From Henricia sp. BOLD:AAB3569 (taxonomy: Eukaryota > Echinodermata > Asteroidea > Spinulosida > Echinasteridae): a DNA stretch of 64,000 nt. The stretch lies in NCBI GenBank assembly GCA_037783545.1, contig JBBELK010000298.1, forward strand, positions 3,906,001 through 3,970,000, in the 5' to 3' direction. Under the pieces are notes generated by a model. The model worked only from the letters and a program-made list of their open reading frames with translations, searched no databases and had not been told where the DNA came from. Of this stretch, positions 32,101 through 47,100 are shown piece by piece (the first letter of the stretch is position 1; each line of letters begins with the position of its first letter). Position numbers and translations under genes: made by a program.

Positions 32101-35100
32101 ATGGTTTTCTGGAAAAGAGTGTGGACTGCGTCCAACACCATCAGACACTGTCAGACACGATCATGTCTGAAGTCTGGACAGACAACGGCCAATCAATGGA
32201 CAGTTTGATAACATGTGACCTTTGAGTGGCCACATGATTGAACAAAATCATAAAACATCAGAGTGTGGACGAAGTCCTGAGACAAAGTCAAATGACATCA
32301 AACAAAAAGTCTGTTACGTCTGTCAGACAAAAATCTCATAGTGTAGACAGGCCTTTATATGCACATGCGTATATGCATGTATGTACTGGTACATGGGTCT
32401 TTCCACGCTAATGGGCCTATTTAAAAAATAAGTCAATAATTCCTTTCATATGTCTTCAGTTTATCTCAAGGTTAAAGGAATTCCCTTGTACTGTTCTCAG
32501 GAGATAACTTTTGCCCAAAAACGTAAGAAAATGCTGCCACAACATACATTTCTGAAAAGCTTGTGTAAAAAATGTTTCATATACGTACTGTATAACGGTG
32601 GGCCATGGAGCTATGCATGTACATGTAGCTCCATGGGTGGACAGACAAAATTGTGACACAAGCTTTTCAGAAATGTATGTTGTGGCAGCATTTTCTTACC
32701 TTTTTGGGCAAAAGTTATCTCCTGAGAACAGTACAAGGGAATTCCTTTAACTTTGAGATAAACTGAAGACATATGAAAGGAATTATTGACTTATTTTTCA
32801 AATGGTCCCATTAGCGTAAAAAGACCCACATACATACATGTACATGTATGTATACTACTACTGTACATGTACATGATGTACATTATGTATCCATTGTTAA
32901 AATGTGGGAGAAAAATCCTTTAATAACAAATACCATTAATGCTGATTTCGTTGGAGCAGTTACAAAGCAATGTAGATTCATGACAAAAAAAATACTTTCC
33001 ACCCATTTACACCTTTAAAGAAAGAAAAAAACCTGCTGTAACCGAGGTTTATTATGCAGGCTTGTGTATGAGCAGTGGAGTGCAAAATGCCGGGTGCCGA
33101 CCCTTTCACGTGTGATTGGCCACTTGCGAAGCACCCAGCATTAATAACGAATCGAGGGCTGGAGTATATATTTTATGGCACGGCGATGCGGTTTGCTCGT
33201 ATATCTACAGTGCGCATAATGATGCTCGGTGTGTTCTACTTTACATCAGCCGTGCATGTGTATCCATACATGTACATGTACGTGTGCATATGTACTGTAT
33301 ACATGTACCGTAATGCATTTTTGTGCAGGCCTGGTTAGCCATTTAGCACTGTGTTGTATATGTACAGTATTCATACAAGTACCGTGCTCGTACATGGGGT
33401 GTTAAAAATAAAGTGAAATTTCAGGTTCATTCCCTTTAACAGGCTGTTTAGCAATAACTGTCTGTTATTTCACCATTTTTATTTTGAAATATCTTGTATG
33501 TTGGGCTTTGCCAAGCTTACATGTATGTGCACCCACAAATTTCATTCTAGAAAGTTCGTTTTGGAAATAAATGTACCTGTACATACATCATGTACATACA
33601 TATATGTGTCCCATGCGTAACACTTTTCGCGTCAACCAGAGAATGTCCCATGCATAACACCAATTTTGCTTACATGAATTTGTCACTTTGATATCTGTTA
33701 TCTAAAAAAAATGATGACCTTGGTGAAAAAAACATTGCAATTTCTCAGAAGATTTGGTGTAAATTGGTTTAAAATCTGTAGAGATATGGTTATTTAAAGT
33801 CACTTAAATTTTTTTAAATTCTGGTTGACAGATACTTCAAGTTATTTTAAAACATTGCACGTACACGTACATGTGCATATGTACGGACGTTATCATGGCA
33901 TGATAACGTCCGTAATCTGGTAACAATAAATTTGGAAAATTATACGACATTAGCCTACATACATATACATTGTACATGTACATGTGCCTCAACACGTTTG
34001 TGAGATACCGTACATGTACGGTATGTGTATTTTTGTACATACATACGTACATGTACATTGTAATTTTAGTGCCAGCTTCTTGTTTTGGCACTAAACATGC
34101 TAAAATGAAATTAAGTCTGACTGCAATCGCAATTTCCAAATGGAATCAAAATTGATATGAAATGTTAGAATCACCCATTTAGCACTGTGTTGTGTACATG
34201 TACAGTATTCATACAAGTACCGTGCTCGTACATGGGGTGTTAAAAATAAAGTGAAATTTCAGGTTCATTCCCTTTAACAGGCTGTTTAGCAATAACTGTC
34301 TGTTATTTCACCATTTTTATTTTGAAATATCTTGTATGTTGGGCTTTGCCAAGCTTACATGTATGTGCACCCACAAATTTCATTCTAGAAAGTTCGTTTT
34401 GGAAATAAATGTACCTGTACATACATCATGTACATGTACATACATATATGTGTCCCATGCGTAACACTTTTCGCGTCAACCAGAGAATGTCCCATGCATA
34501 ACACCAATTTTGCTTACATGAATTTGTCACTTTGATATCTGTTATCTAAAAAAAATGATGACCTTGGTGAAAAAAACATTGCAATTTCTCAGAAGATTTG
34601 GTGTAAATTGGTTTAAAATCTGTAGAGATATGGTTATTTAAAGTCACTTAAATTTTTTTAAATTCTGGTTGACAGATACTTCAAGTTATTTTAAAACATT
34701 GCACGTACACGTACATGTGCATATGTACGGACGTTATCATGGCATGATAACGTCCGTAATCTGGTAACAATAAATTTGGAAAATTATACGACATTAGCCT
34801 ACATACATATACATTGTACATGTACATGTGCCTCAACACGTTTGTGAGATACCGTACATGTACGGTATGTGTATTTTTGTACATACATACGTACATGTAC
34901 ATTGTAATTTTAGTGCCAGCTTCTTGTTTTGGCACTAAACATGCTAAAATGAAATTAAGTCCGACTGCAATCGCAATTTCCAAATGGAATCAAAATTGAT
35001 ATGAAATGTTAGAATCACCCAAACCTACATGTGTACATGTACATTGTACAGTGAAACCTGTTATTAAGGCCACCTTGATATAGTGGCCACCTGTTTATAG

Positions 35101-38100
35101 TGGCCACCTGTCTTTAGTCCCAGATGCCATGTGTTTAATGCTAATGCAACCTGTATAAAGTGGCCACTAAATGCAAGTTCCACTATACGTACATAAAATC
35201 TGTGGTACCAGTATAAGGAACTTTTTCACGTCTACCCCGGTACAATGTAATTCTCCAAATCTGTGGTGACTTTATTAAAGGTTCTATGATCTGTTTTGCT
35301 ATTAAAGCCACCTTGATAAACAGGCCACCTGCATATAGTGGCCACCCACCTTTGGTCCCAAATGCCATGTGTATACCAGGTAATGCTTAAGAAACCTGTA
35401 TAAAGAGGCCACCAGTTTTTTTTTACGGTCCCGAGGGTGGCCACTATAGACAAGTTTCACTGTAAATCAAAAGAAAGACATCAAAAAAACTTATGTGAAG
35501 AGCTCTGTCAAAATCAAATGCACCACTTTGACCAAAAACGGGAAAATCCATGTGCATTTTGCGGGTCTCGATGAGGAGCTTTTGAACTCTGTGGCTCGTG
35601 TCATGCTGGTATAGTACGTGTGCGCAGCCAGTCCAGTGCACCTGCACGTCGTGTAACCTGGTCTACGAAAGCCTGTGAAGCCCATTTTGGACTGTTGGCA
35701 AATGATCTAAATGAATTTCATCTTCATGGCTTACCGTATTTTCTGGTAAAATTATATCGTTTGGGCAGAAACACTTCATTGGATAGTTGCTACCCATTCA
35801 ATCTTTACTCTGAGGAAGGTTTTCCTAGTCAACTTGTTCATTAACATTTTGGGTCATTGCAAATGATAAACAGTGGGCCTTTAAAATTTTACAAGTTGTA
35901 AAGAATTCTACAAGAGGACTCTAAAATGCGACAGCCATCATGATCAAGTAATATTTTCTCAGAAATCTCTGGATTGTGGTTTTCCCTGTCGCTCTTCACT
36001 TCAGTGACATTTACACTGTCCTACATGTCAAATATTGACGCATTATGTGCCAGAGGCCTGTAGGTGTAACGTGTTACTGCTTGTCAAATAGCGAGCGTGT
36101 GAGTCTCACATGTGTCTGCTAAATGCCACACGTTATCTGTGGCATGATAATTATTCAACAAAATAAGAGATGCATGATTAGCAGTTGTCCAGTTGTCAGC
36201 TTAAATTGAATATTTGCCCCGTTTACACTACACCTCGATTCGGCTTCAACTCGCCTTCAGATCCTGCAAAAGTCACCACTTATTGTAACTGCAGTGCATG
36301 CGCGAGCTGTTAGATGCTACGGCACTAGTACCAGATTGGTCAATTAAATCTACTACACGGCAGCACCACCCCAATCTGTATTCGGGTAGCGTTTACACTA
36401 CAAGTGACCTTGACAATTGCGGGGTTCACCTTTTGCGTTTACACTTAGCGCCTACCCGGCTTCAGCTCCCCCTTTTGGAAATTGTGGAGTTCGATTCGGC
36501 AAAGTCGAATCTGGGTCATTCTATAAATTTGGGGTCCAATTTTTCTGTCCCCGTGACATCTGACATCTTGTAAAATGTTGTAGTTTGTAAATTCAGGACA
36601 TATTCTTTAAATGCTCTCTATTTCAACGAGTGAATACTTAAAGTACAATTCATAAAAACATGTTTTGAAGGCATTTTTAATGATACTTGTATGGCAAATA
36701 GCAGTATGTCAGGTGTAACGGGGACAGAAAAATGTCGCACAATGGACCCCAAATTTATAGAATGACCCATCTACCGGTACTAGTGTAAACAGGCCTTATG
36801 TGTGTCACATAATCTGCCAAAATTAAGCCCTGTTATGCAGTGGTGAATGGCCCAGTGAGAAATCGGCCATAATCAATGACAAATGGGTCATTCCATAAAT
36901 TTGGGGTCCAAAGTGTGACATTTTTCTGTCCCTCCCCCCAACCCCCGTTACACCTGACATGTGCTTACATGTATTTGCCATACAAGTATCATTAAAAATG
37001 CCTTCAAAAAATATTTTTGTGAATTGTACTTTATGTAATCACTCTTTGAGATAGAAGGCGTTTAAAGAATGTGTCCTGAGTTTACAAACTACAACATTTT
37101 ACAAGATGTCAGATGTAACGGGGGGACAGAAAAATTGGACCCCAAATTTATAGAATGACCCAAATACATGTACATGTACATGTATACAATACTCAATATT
37201 GTTTGAGGGATGATAGCCTACAGTATATTATTACAGTGCATAATATCTACTGTTATCTTGGGCGGACCTACCGAAGAGCCTATCCCTTTTACATACATTT
37301 GTAGTGTACCAGTAAACATTGACCTTTTGGACTGACTTTAAAGGGCCGTTTATTTGGGATTTTTATCAATGAAATCTATGCTATAAAAACAATATACTCA
37401 GTTATATTCATAAAAATCCTATTTGGAACATGTTTTGGGGGTTAAAACAAAGGATTTTAGTTTTTATGCTAATGAAAATAGGCATTTTCATGACCAAGAT
37501 CATGATGTCACAAGAGGCAAACACAGGAAAATCACATTCAACTGTGCACAAAAGCTTCCATGACTGTTTGAGTTTGTGCTACCGGTACATGTACATGTTT
37601 CCTGTTATAAGACTTCAAGTTGGACTTGTGGCAAATTGCTGCAGTTTTCTCCCCCAGTTTCGTCATGGCTTACGTTTTTTCTTAACTTTTCCTTCTGTCT
37701 TCCTTGCGTGATGCACTCCAAACAGCGCCCTCTGTCTGTGGTTTATTGCAATGAAATTTTCAAAGTTGAAAAAGGCTACATGTACCTTTTATTGATTTTA
37801 CATCTTAACAATAGCATGTCTTGCTGAACAAGTAATCCATCATATGAAGCAAAGATTAGGCAAAAAGTTGTTTAGCATGTCATGGGCCCTTTACTATTCT
37901 GCCTTGAAAGAACACAGTTACTGGCCAAAAAAGCATACATGTACATTATTTTAACCACTGACAAATGTTCTTGAAATGTCGGCGGATTATTGAATAATCA
38001 CTTTACTTCTGTGAGTGTACATTGTTTACAAGAACTTTGTAAACTTGAACATTGGTCATGTTTCTGTTTTTGTTAAGTTAATTTAAAATGGCAGTTTTCC

Positions 38101-41100
38101 TGGTCAGAGGCTTGCTTGTGAAAAAAAAAGTTTACCACCAGCCAAATTACTAGGTACCGTAACTGAGAGATCTACTTGAATTATCCGCTCTACATTTGTA
38201 GATTTATGATTACAGTACATGTACATGTGTATGTACTGTACACCTCAGCATGGTACCGGTATATATTCTCATACCACCTGAAAATACATCTAATATTATT
38301 ATTGTTATATAAAATTGTTATATGAAAAAGATTTCCGCAAGATTTTTGTCTGTTTGGTGTTGCTGTACTCTGGCCCGCGTTGCACACGCACGCAATCCAT
38401 TCCCTCGATCCATGACGCACGCACGCACATCGAATCTGGGCTCTGTGCTGCACAGTAACAGAAACGCACAGTGTCCGCAAAAGCTTCATTTTATATAATA
38501 ATACATTATACTGTGCATAATGGTGGTACCTATATTACTGGTTATAGACGCAATTTAATTATAATGTATAATGACATTAACACATGGGCCTGAATCACCA
38601 GCACCCAATGACTCAATGTTTTAGGTGTCTAGTGCACAGTACAGTGTGCATACATTTGTAACATGCGTGACAATAAAAATGTGCAGTATAAAAAACACAG
38701 TAAAAAAGACCAGTAAAATCTTGTCACCTGCTTTGCGGATGTCTGTAAAAACTACAACCCTATTATAATTACAAATAATTACAGTAAAATCTCATTAATT
38801 CAAACCCAAAGATGATAAGTTAAAGGTTTGAGTTTAAGCAGAAGTTTGAGTTAAAGATAGTATACATGATTGGTAAACTGTTACAAATAGTTTTATCCCC
38901 CTGTGTGATTGAATGCATGATTAAAACCAATCTGAGCAAAATCCAGCTCCGTACTTCGTCTAACTTTGAGAAAACAGTAAAAAAAAAAGGTTTGCAGTCA
39001 TTTCGCCCCAAAACCACTTCGCCCTGAACCATTTCGCCCTGAACTACGGCCTGTGCAAGAAGTGGTTTTGGGGCAAAGTGGCATTTGGGCGATGTATTGT
39101 TTGGACGAAGTAATTTGGGATGAAATGACACTCGGGCAAAGTGGTTTGGGGCGAAATGGCACTTGGGCGAAATGGTTTTGGGGCAAATTGAGTTTTCGTC
39201 TCATGAGACGAAAACTAATTGTTTTACTTATTTCTCAAAGACTATAGCACTTCAGACAAAACCATTTTAGGGGAAGTTTTCTACGGTCATCATGTTTATA
39301 TTATGTAAGTAAGGCGTAAATCGTGAACATTTCTGATTTTCGAGATTACCAATGATGTACTTGTATACTGCCTTTAAAAGTGATCAATTCAATCAATTTT
39401 TTTCTCAAAAGGAAACAATTTATGGTTTGGAGTTAAAAGAGGTATTTTGTTATCCAAGTTTGACAAACATGACAAATGTTGAAATCTGTACGTTTCCAAT
39501 AACATGTCTTACTTTTGATCTTTTAAATAACTCCAATGGATTTAAACCAAAATTCACATCATGTAAACGGGCCTCGAAATTCGAGTTCAAAAGGGCACGG
39601 CAATAATTGCCTTGCCTTTTCCCACATTTAAAGGGCATCACGGCAATTCTGTCAGTTTAAAAAGGGCACCACGGCAGTTTGCTTGAACTTGGAGGGGCAC
39701 CACGGCAATCATTAATAGTACAGTTTACATGTACATGTACCGGTAGCTGGGGTTGCAGTTTGAGGGTTGTCTCTTTTATTCGCAACTCCAAAACACGACG
39801 TCTGCGGCCGCCATTTTGTGTGCTACGCAGACGCAATGACCACGGTTATATCACGAACGTCATGCTGAAATGTTCGTTCATCTTTGTCTTTGGCCGTATT
39901 CTGCAATCGACACTTAAGTACATTTACTACAGTAAACTATTGACTAGAGTCCCTCGAGCGACGGATATTTTTCTGTTGTTCGAGGGACTTTCGTCGTACT
40001 TTCTGTTGACAACTCGACCCGACGTAGGCTAGGCTCTACTACTCGCGCTGAAGTCCGGCGTGGTTTAGCAAACATTGCGTACGGTTTTGTACGCATTTTA
40101 AACACCGTTGGAAAGGCTAGTTTTGTCTCCGAAATGTGTCACTGAAAGTGGGAAATCTGACATTTTTATGTGTGTTTCAATGAAGGGCACCGACGGCAGC
40201 TGAATGAAATATTTATGATTTTGAGGGCATCGCGGCAATGCCACAGGGCACCGACGGCAATTGCCGTCGGTGCCGTCGGTTTTTTCGAGGCCTGTGTAAA
40301 CGAGGACTGACAAATTTACTTGAGTGAGTTTCATCAGTTTTGTCCAAAAGGTTGAGATTTATACGCCATACAAAGAAAAAAAAACACCTAAATTTAAGAA
40401 TTTGCCACTTTCGACTTTGCATCCGCTATTGTCAAGAAAATTGTCTGTGTCTGAGGTACACTACATGTACATGTAGTGAACAATCTTTAAATGTACCGGT
40501 GACATGAAAGAAGGCTTGATCAGAGAAAATAGGGACTTCATTGCAATTCTGTTAGTTTCAGCAATTTTCCAACAGTATACAAATGTGTACCACAAATCCA
40601 TGTAGGCCTATACAGATGCAGTGTGTATGCGTGCTGCCGTATGCACTCATCCCATCCTACATGTACGTGTACGTTTGCAGTGACTAATTATGAAATCATA
40701 GTCTGATTCACGTTGATACCGTACATCATCTTGTTTCTCTCCTTGGCTCTCTCTGATGATGACCCTCCCACCTTGCACTTAAAAAACCAGTTGAGTTACA
40801 GGTGTTGATCGAGTGTTTACATTGTGCCTGTGTAAAAAGAGATTGTAAACATATACAGTAAGGCCAAATAATATAAATTACATGTTTCTCGTCCGGACAT
40901 TTTTCAAAAGGCGGTGAGAGGGGACTTTACTATTTACACTTTTTTTTATATTTTTGCAAATTTTTTCCAAGATGGCCATGCTGCCATAAATGACCCCTGT
41001 GACTAATTTAAAGATACCATGGCTATACCGTTGTAAAAATGTAAGAATGTTACTTATGTACAGGAGTCCTTTTTATCAAATTTGTAAATCGTAAATCCGT

Positions 41101-44100
41101 TTTTGGGTTTTTTTTGGGGTTTAGTAAATATCAAAAATATTGATGAGGGCGGCAAAATTGGTGCGCGCGGGGACGAGAAACATGTAATTTATATTATTTG
41201 GCCTGCGCAATGTGTGTATTTTCCATGTACAGTGTATTGAAGAAAAAAATATTGAGGCCGCAAAACACCTACAGAATATGAAATCGGGGAAAAACAACAG
41301 AAATCATCCTTTCATTTGAAATAAAAGAAATAAATTTCAGTTGTTCTGAAGAGATAACTTAGGCCCAAAAAGGGTTACAAATAGTGCGACAACATGCCTT
41401 TCTAAAAACCCTGTGTACAAATTTGCAATATATACTCGTAACCGGGACGGACACTTGTGTTACATTTTAGGCCGTCCCGGTTATGAGCGTACCGGTACAT
41501 GTATGTGTATATATTGGAAATTTGTACACAGGGTTTTATGAAAAGCATGTTGTCACACTATTTGTAACCCTTTTTGGTCCTAAGTTATCTCTTCATGCAG
41601 AACAACTGGAACCTATTATTTTTATTTTGAGACCAGACAAAGGTATTTTCTGGAAAATATGGTCTGTGTTGCCAAAATGCCCCCTTTACTGTGAAAAGAC
41701 CCATGTACCGTAAAGCACAGTACCCATGTACCGGTAGGTTGTGCAGAATTACTCAACATAATTTGTGGCACATTTTATGCGCAGACTTGCACAATTGGCA
41801 ACCATGTATTCTCCCCTAGCCCAGGCAAACCCAATCTAATAATTCTGTCATGAAGGTGGGGGAGGGGGGATGAATTAAAATCTATTGATGTTGCCACTGG
41901 CGCTATGGGTCGGAGTCATGGGCTGATTAATAATATCGATTGCGTTATCAGCTCTATGAATTCACTGGAAACGACTTCTTGGCATCACGCATGCATAACG
42001 GCCACTCGAGTATACAGTGCAAAATGCGTGGGGCATATATTCGTGTGTATTGCGGTCTGTCATTATGCGTAAGGTGTCTGTGACATGTACGCTTTGTGTT
42101 AATATCGTCCATGGAACAGGACTAGGGATATGTGCAGTGGAACTACATGTACATGTACATGTACATGTAACCAAATTGATTTTCTGTCCGGACGGTGGTC
42201 TGTGCCAAGTCAACTACATGTACATGTACATGTATTTAATTTGGGATACCGGTATATTAAACACGTACATGTATAGATGTACGTATGTACAATTTTTTTT
42301 AAACGAACTTTTTTGAAAAAGCACCACTTTTCTTTGAAAAAGCACACTTTATAGTCGGGTTTTTCTTGTCAACTCGTAAAATAAAATTTTCAGTCACTGC
42401 AAATGATGTACTGGGGCTTTATAGTGATACATTTTTTTCCCCAGGAGGCCTTCAAATATAATGTACATGTACATTTCATAATATAATGCACAACTTCTAC
42501 CAGGTACATTGTACCTCAAACACCGTGTTTATACCGGTACACTTGAACCGGCAAAGGTGGATACAGACTCGGCATTTTTATTGCGACCTCAAAACTAAAC
42601 ATTTGCCGCATTACACTACATGTACATCTCGATTCGGCTTCAATTCGCCTTCACCACTGTGTACAAACCACAAAAGTCACTGCTAATTGTGACCGCAGCG
42701 CATGCGTGGATTCATCGATTAAACCTACTTGGACCGTGTTTACACTGGTCCCGAGCTCGGGATCAAGATTGACCCCCTGATAAGAATGTGTTGAGGTTAA
42801 CCGCAATGGTCTCGAGTGCCGCGTTTATATCTGTTGTTGATCCCGAGCGCGGAGCCAGAAGTTGCAGTCAAAGGTCAAGCTAACGCAGCAGAATTCCAAG
42901 ATGTTCCGTCCAGTTTAGCCATTATTTCTGCGCTGGCCCAAATGTCCAAAAACTTCGCCAGTTTGTCGTTGCTCCACGAGCGCCTGCGAACTTCGTTTGC
43001 CATATTTTCACACGAAGACAACTCGACTCGGCCACTTCGTCTTCGTCAACTTCTCTTCACGACGAAATAATGTCAACCTATGCTATGTCGGAAATCGTTG
43101 AATGACACTCCGAAATCCTTGATATAACAACTAAAAACTAAGCTGTATTATGATAATGACAAAGTGTCGCTAGATAGTTGCAGAAAGTAGAGAAGTTGCA
43201 GAAAGTAGAGGAAATACAGAAACTTTTTCTCAACGTGTGAAGTTTGTATCGGACACGCAGAAGAGATTGCTGAATGCAGGATACCAATTACGTTTGTAGT
43301 ACGTTGTGTTTTCGTAACGGACACCAGCGATCGAGATTCTCAGCTTTGCATCACATGAGTCGCGTCAGGGTATCATGCATTTTGTCCATAGCCTGCAATG
43401 CATGGAACCAGTGGTACCCAGCTGTACGCTGTGTGCGTGTATATGTACTACGTGTACACGTGTACATAATACGAGCGCGGGCTCCCCTGGAATTTTCGCG
43501 CGCTTTAGCCCGCAACAGGATGTCGGGAAGATTTATTGCCCAGCTAACCGCAAACTGATCCCGAGCTCGGGATCGAACCCTCCGCCATCGCGAGACCAAA
43601 ATCTCGGGGTCTGATCCGGGGCCAGTTTGTTTCCGAGAGCGTTTACACCTATTTGTGATCCGGGGCTGATCCCGAGCTCGGTGTTCGATCCCGAGCTCGG
43701 GATCAAGTGTAAACACGGTCTTATACCACATGGCGGGCACCGCCTCAAGGACGCTCAAATTGCCAAATCTGTATTCGGGTAGCGTTTAAACTACAAGCGA
43801 CCTTGACAATTACAGGGTTCAACCCAAAAGATGACTTGAAAAAAGCGAATCAGACCCGGATCTGATCTGCCTTTTTTAATTCACCTTTTGCGTTTACACA
43901 TAGCGCCCACCCGGCTTCAACTCGCCTTTTTGGAAATTGTGGAGTTCAATTCGGCAAAGGCGAATCGAGTGTAAACGGGCCTAAAGACCTTTTTCAAAAT
44001 GTTTTGTTTTGTTTGTCATTTTGTATTCAAAAGCAACATTTGAGCATTTTCATTTGTTGATGCAAATAATCGTTAATTAATACACACATCATGTAATACT

Positions 44101-47100
44101 TTATCTTATTTTGATAATTAAGTGTACATGTAGTACCGGTACATGTACTTGTGAATACCATACTATTATTTTATCCACGTTCGTGCATGTAACACAACTA
44201 CATGTACCGGTACATGTAGTATTCAAATTGACTGATAGGTTTTTATGGCAACTTTGATTTGACTGCCATTTTTTCCCAAACAAAGAGAAATAAAATCTTT
44301 CTACTGGTAGAGAAAATACGTAGAATTCGTACAAGTACATGTACATACATGTATATGCACACTGGTACCGTACATGTGTACAATGTAATTTATGCGCAGC
44401 AGTGCATGGTTTCCCCAAAGTGTGAAAATATGGTGGTGCCACTACCCTTTAAAATGACCAATTACTCTTTAGCAGTGAGCTGCTACCGTACATTTCAAAT
44501 TCAGAACTTTTTCAAATTCAGAACAGTAATGTACATGTATGTACAGTATACATGTATGTAAGAATATTGCTGTACTGCTTTTTGGGCCCTGAAACATTAA
44601 AATTCATACAAAAAGACAGTACAACTGACAATTGTGCAATAAATTAAGCTCATCAATTTACCAAATTTAATAAGTTCTTCTTTCGGATACACATCCATCA
44701 ACAATTTCCAGCCAGATAATGTTCATTTCATGATCCATCAATCCTGCAATCTGGGCTGCTTTCAACAAGTATGGTACTGTATCAGCTACATGGTACATGT
44801 ACTCTCCACTACATGTGTATGTGTAACTGTTTTTTCAGGGTGCTCTAAAGCCTAGCGTATATCGACATTGCAACTGGAAGCAACTCAACTGATCAGTTGC
44901 TGTCGATGTGTGCATAGCGCGCACATCGACAGAAACTGATTAGTTCTAGCGGCAACTGGGAGCATCCAGCTACATGTACATGTACCGGTATATCTACATT
45001 TCCAGAGCGCGCACATCGACACAGCAACTCGGTAAAGCGCAGAGTGCATTGCCCTTGCAATTACATGTAGAAGCAACTGTGCTTGCAGTTGCTGTCGATG
45101 TGCACGCACGTGATCAGATGCACGCGAGCAACTGGCAGCAACTAGTTGCAAGTACGCGTACATCGACGCAACTGACCGCAACTGGGTACAACTACATGTA
45201 GTTGCCAGAAAGTAGAACATGAGCAACTCGCGACAACTGGGATTTTTTTCAGTTGCCGGTAGTTGCTTCCAGTTGCAAGGTCGATGTACGCTAGGCTTAA
45301 CTGCCTGGACAAAATCATCAAAGGCACCGTTGGCAACTGAACAAAAAATTGCCGCCTGGACAAAAATATGTATACCATTTTCACCTCTAAAAACTCTCTT
45401 GAAGTACAACCACATGTACATGTTAAGTCATTCCAAAATTTGGCGTAAAGTTACAAAACATGATTCGCTGGCTGCTGGCGTCATTATTGTTCACTTTCAG
45501 TGCATACGGTACCTACATGTACATGTACCGGTATTGCAGCGGCGACCCAATCTGCGGCCAGCCTACCCCATCGTTGGGACATCACAGCTTTGCTCATGAA
45601 TATGGAAATTCTCATTAGCATAAAAATAGAAAACTTGCAATTACAATTACTGCGTGTGTGTGTTCCAACGCGATGCATGTTTATGGATCACGCGCACACG
45701 CAGTAAATGATATGTGCCACAGAGTGCATGACGCAAGCCACATACACTGTAGTACCCGATCAACTGAGAACGAATATTTGAAACACCCCGCCAAGACCAG
45801 GAAAACGCATACATGGATTTTCATGGTTTTTTTAAACGTGGTACATTTGACAAAGCTGAAATTTCTTCGGATGAGTTTGTTGATGTCTTTCTTTTGATTT
45901 ATAATGGTTTTATTCGCAGCATCGCTCACAAACAGATCATCTACAGGGCCTTTAAGTAAAATATTTGTTGCGGGAAAAAGAAGAAGAATAACGACAGCCA
46001 ATATACCGTAGATTTAACACCTTGACTGCCGAGCATAGTTTCACAGGGCGTTTCCGCAGAGGGCATTCCCATTTTCTACGAGTATACTCGTAGCGGCAGA
46101 ATCCGGTACACCTGTTAACTAAGAGTACGTTGGCAGTCAACGTGTTAAATGCACATTTTCAAAACAGCTGTTAAATTGAGAAAAAAACGTTAAAGCATAG
46201 AGAGCGCTTTTTAGCATGGATTTACGCAAGTGATAAAAATCCCAGCTCATCAGAGAGATTTTTTAAAGAGCACGAACTAAACATTAACGACCAGTGTAAA
46301 GTTTGCTGTTTCTGTGTACATACACAGAGCGCATTACGTTGTTTGCTCCTAATGGCAATCTACATGTATAGACAAAATGACAAAATAGGATTGCATGGCA
46401 TTAGCATATAATCACCACAATCTGGTGTCTTTCCCAATAGTATTAATTGCTCTTGTGTGGAATGGCTAGTTTAAAGGTCACAGAGTCATAAAATATAAAA
46501 GTTGTTGTCAATGATCACTTGGGATAAATTATCTTAAAATAACCTTGGCAATTTAAACCCGCTACTTCCAGTTTTGACAATTATCATTTTTCTGTTGCTG
46601 AATAAACAGATGAAATAAACTCCTCAAAAAAAGTTCGGAAACTCAAGTTTGACTGACAATTTCTCTCGTTTCCTTGAATTTGGTATAATTGGAAAGCCCT
46701 GTTATTCCTCTTTACAGTGATGTGTCATTTGTTATGATTATTCAATTGGGGGATGTGCAGTATAGCGGAATACAGGGGTGGGTGGAAAGTAAAATGTCAC
46801 AAAATTCACTGCTATTGTCATGCAGTGCATTCCCCTTTTGCTTGGAGGATGGGAATGTGTCAATGCACTTTTTGACAATAGCAATGTATTTTGTGACATT
46901 TCACTTTACACCCGCCCCCGTATTCGGCTGTGCTGCACATCCCCCAATTGCTTAATCATAACAAATGACACATCATCGTAAAGAGGAATAACAGGGCTTT
47001 CCAATAATATAAAATTCAAGGAAAATTATTTTGCAACAAGAGAGAAATCGTCAGTCAAACTTGACTTTCCGAACATTTTTTGAGGAGTTTAGATTTTCGA

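Larger units (their letters stand above)
42606..43982. mobile_element. TIR element (GTTTACACT ends) split by a larger insert
   Basis: Relative of 36216-36796. The left part ends near 42730 and the right part resumes near 43724, ending CGAATCGAGTGTAAACGGGCC. The gap is filled by 42731-43722. Confidence 0.75.

Noticed and set aside
33837-34983. Duplicated 100-codon gene (minus frames at 33837-34139 and 34681-34983)
   Set aside because: Both frames are translations of the tandemly duplicated TGTACA-rich non-coding unit.
43351-43758. 135-codon minus-strand frame
   Set aside because: It runs through the terminal GATCCCGAGCTCGGGATC repeats and off the element; no protein-like pattern.
44885-45421. 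178-codon minus-strand frame
   Set aside because: It spans almost exactly a TIR element rich in CAACTGG/GTTGC words; the frame comes from repeat composition and has no domain.
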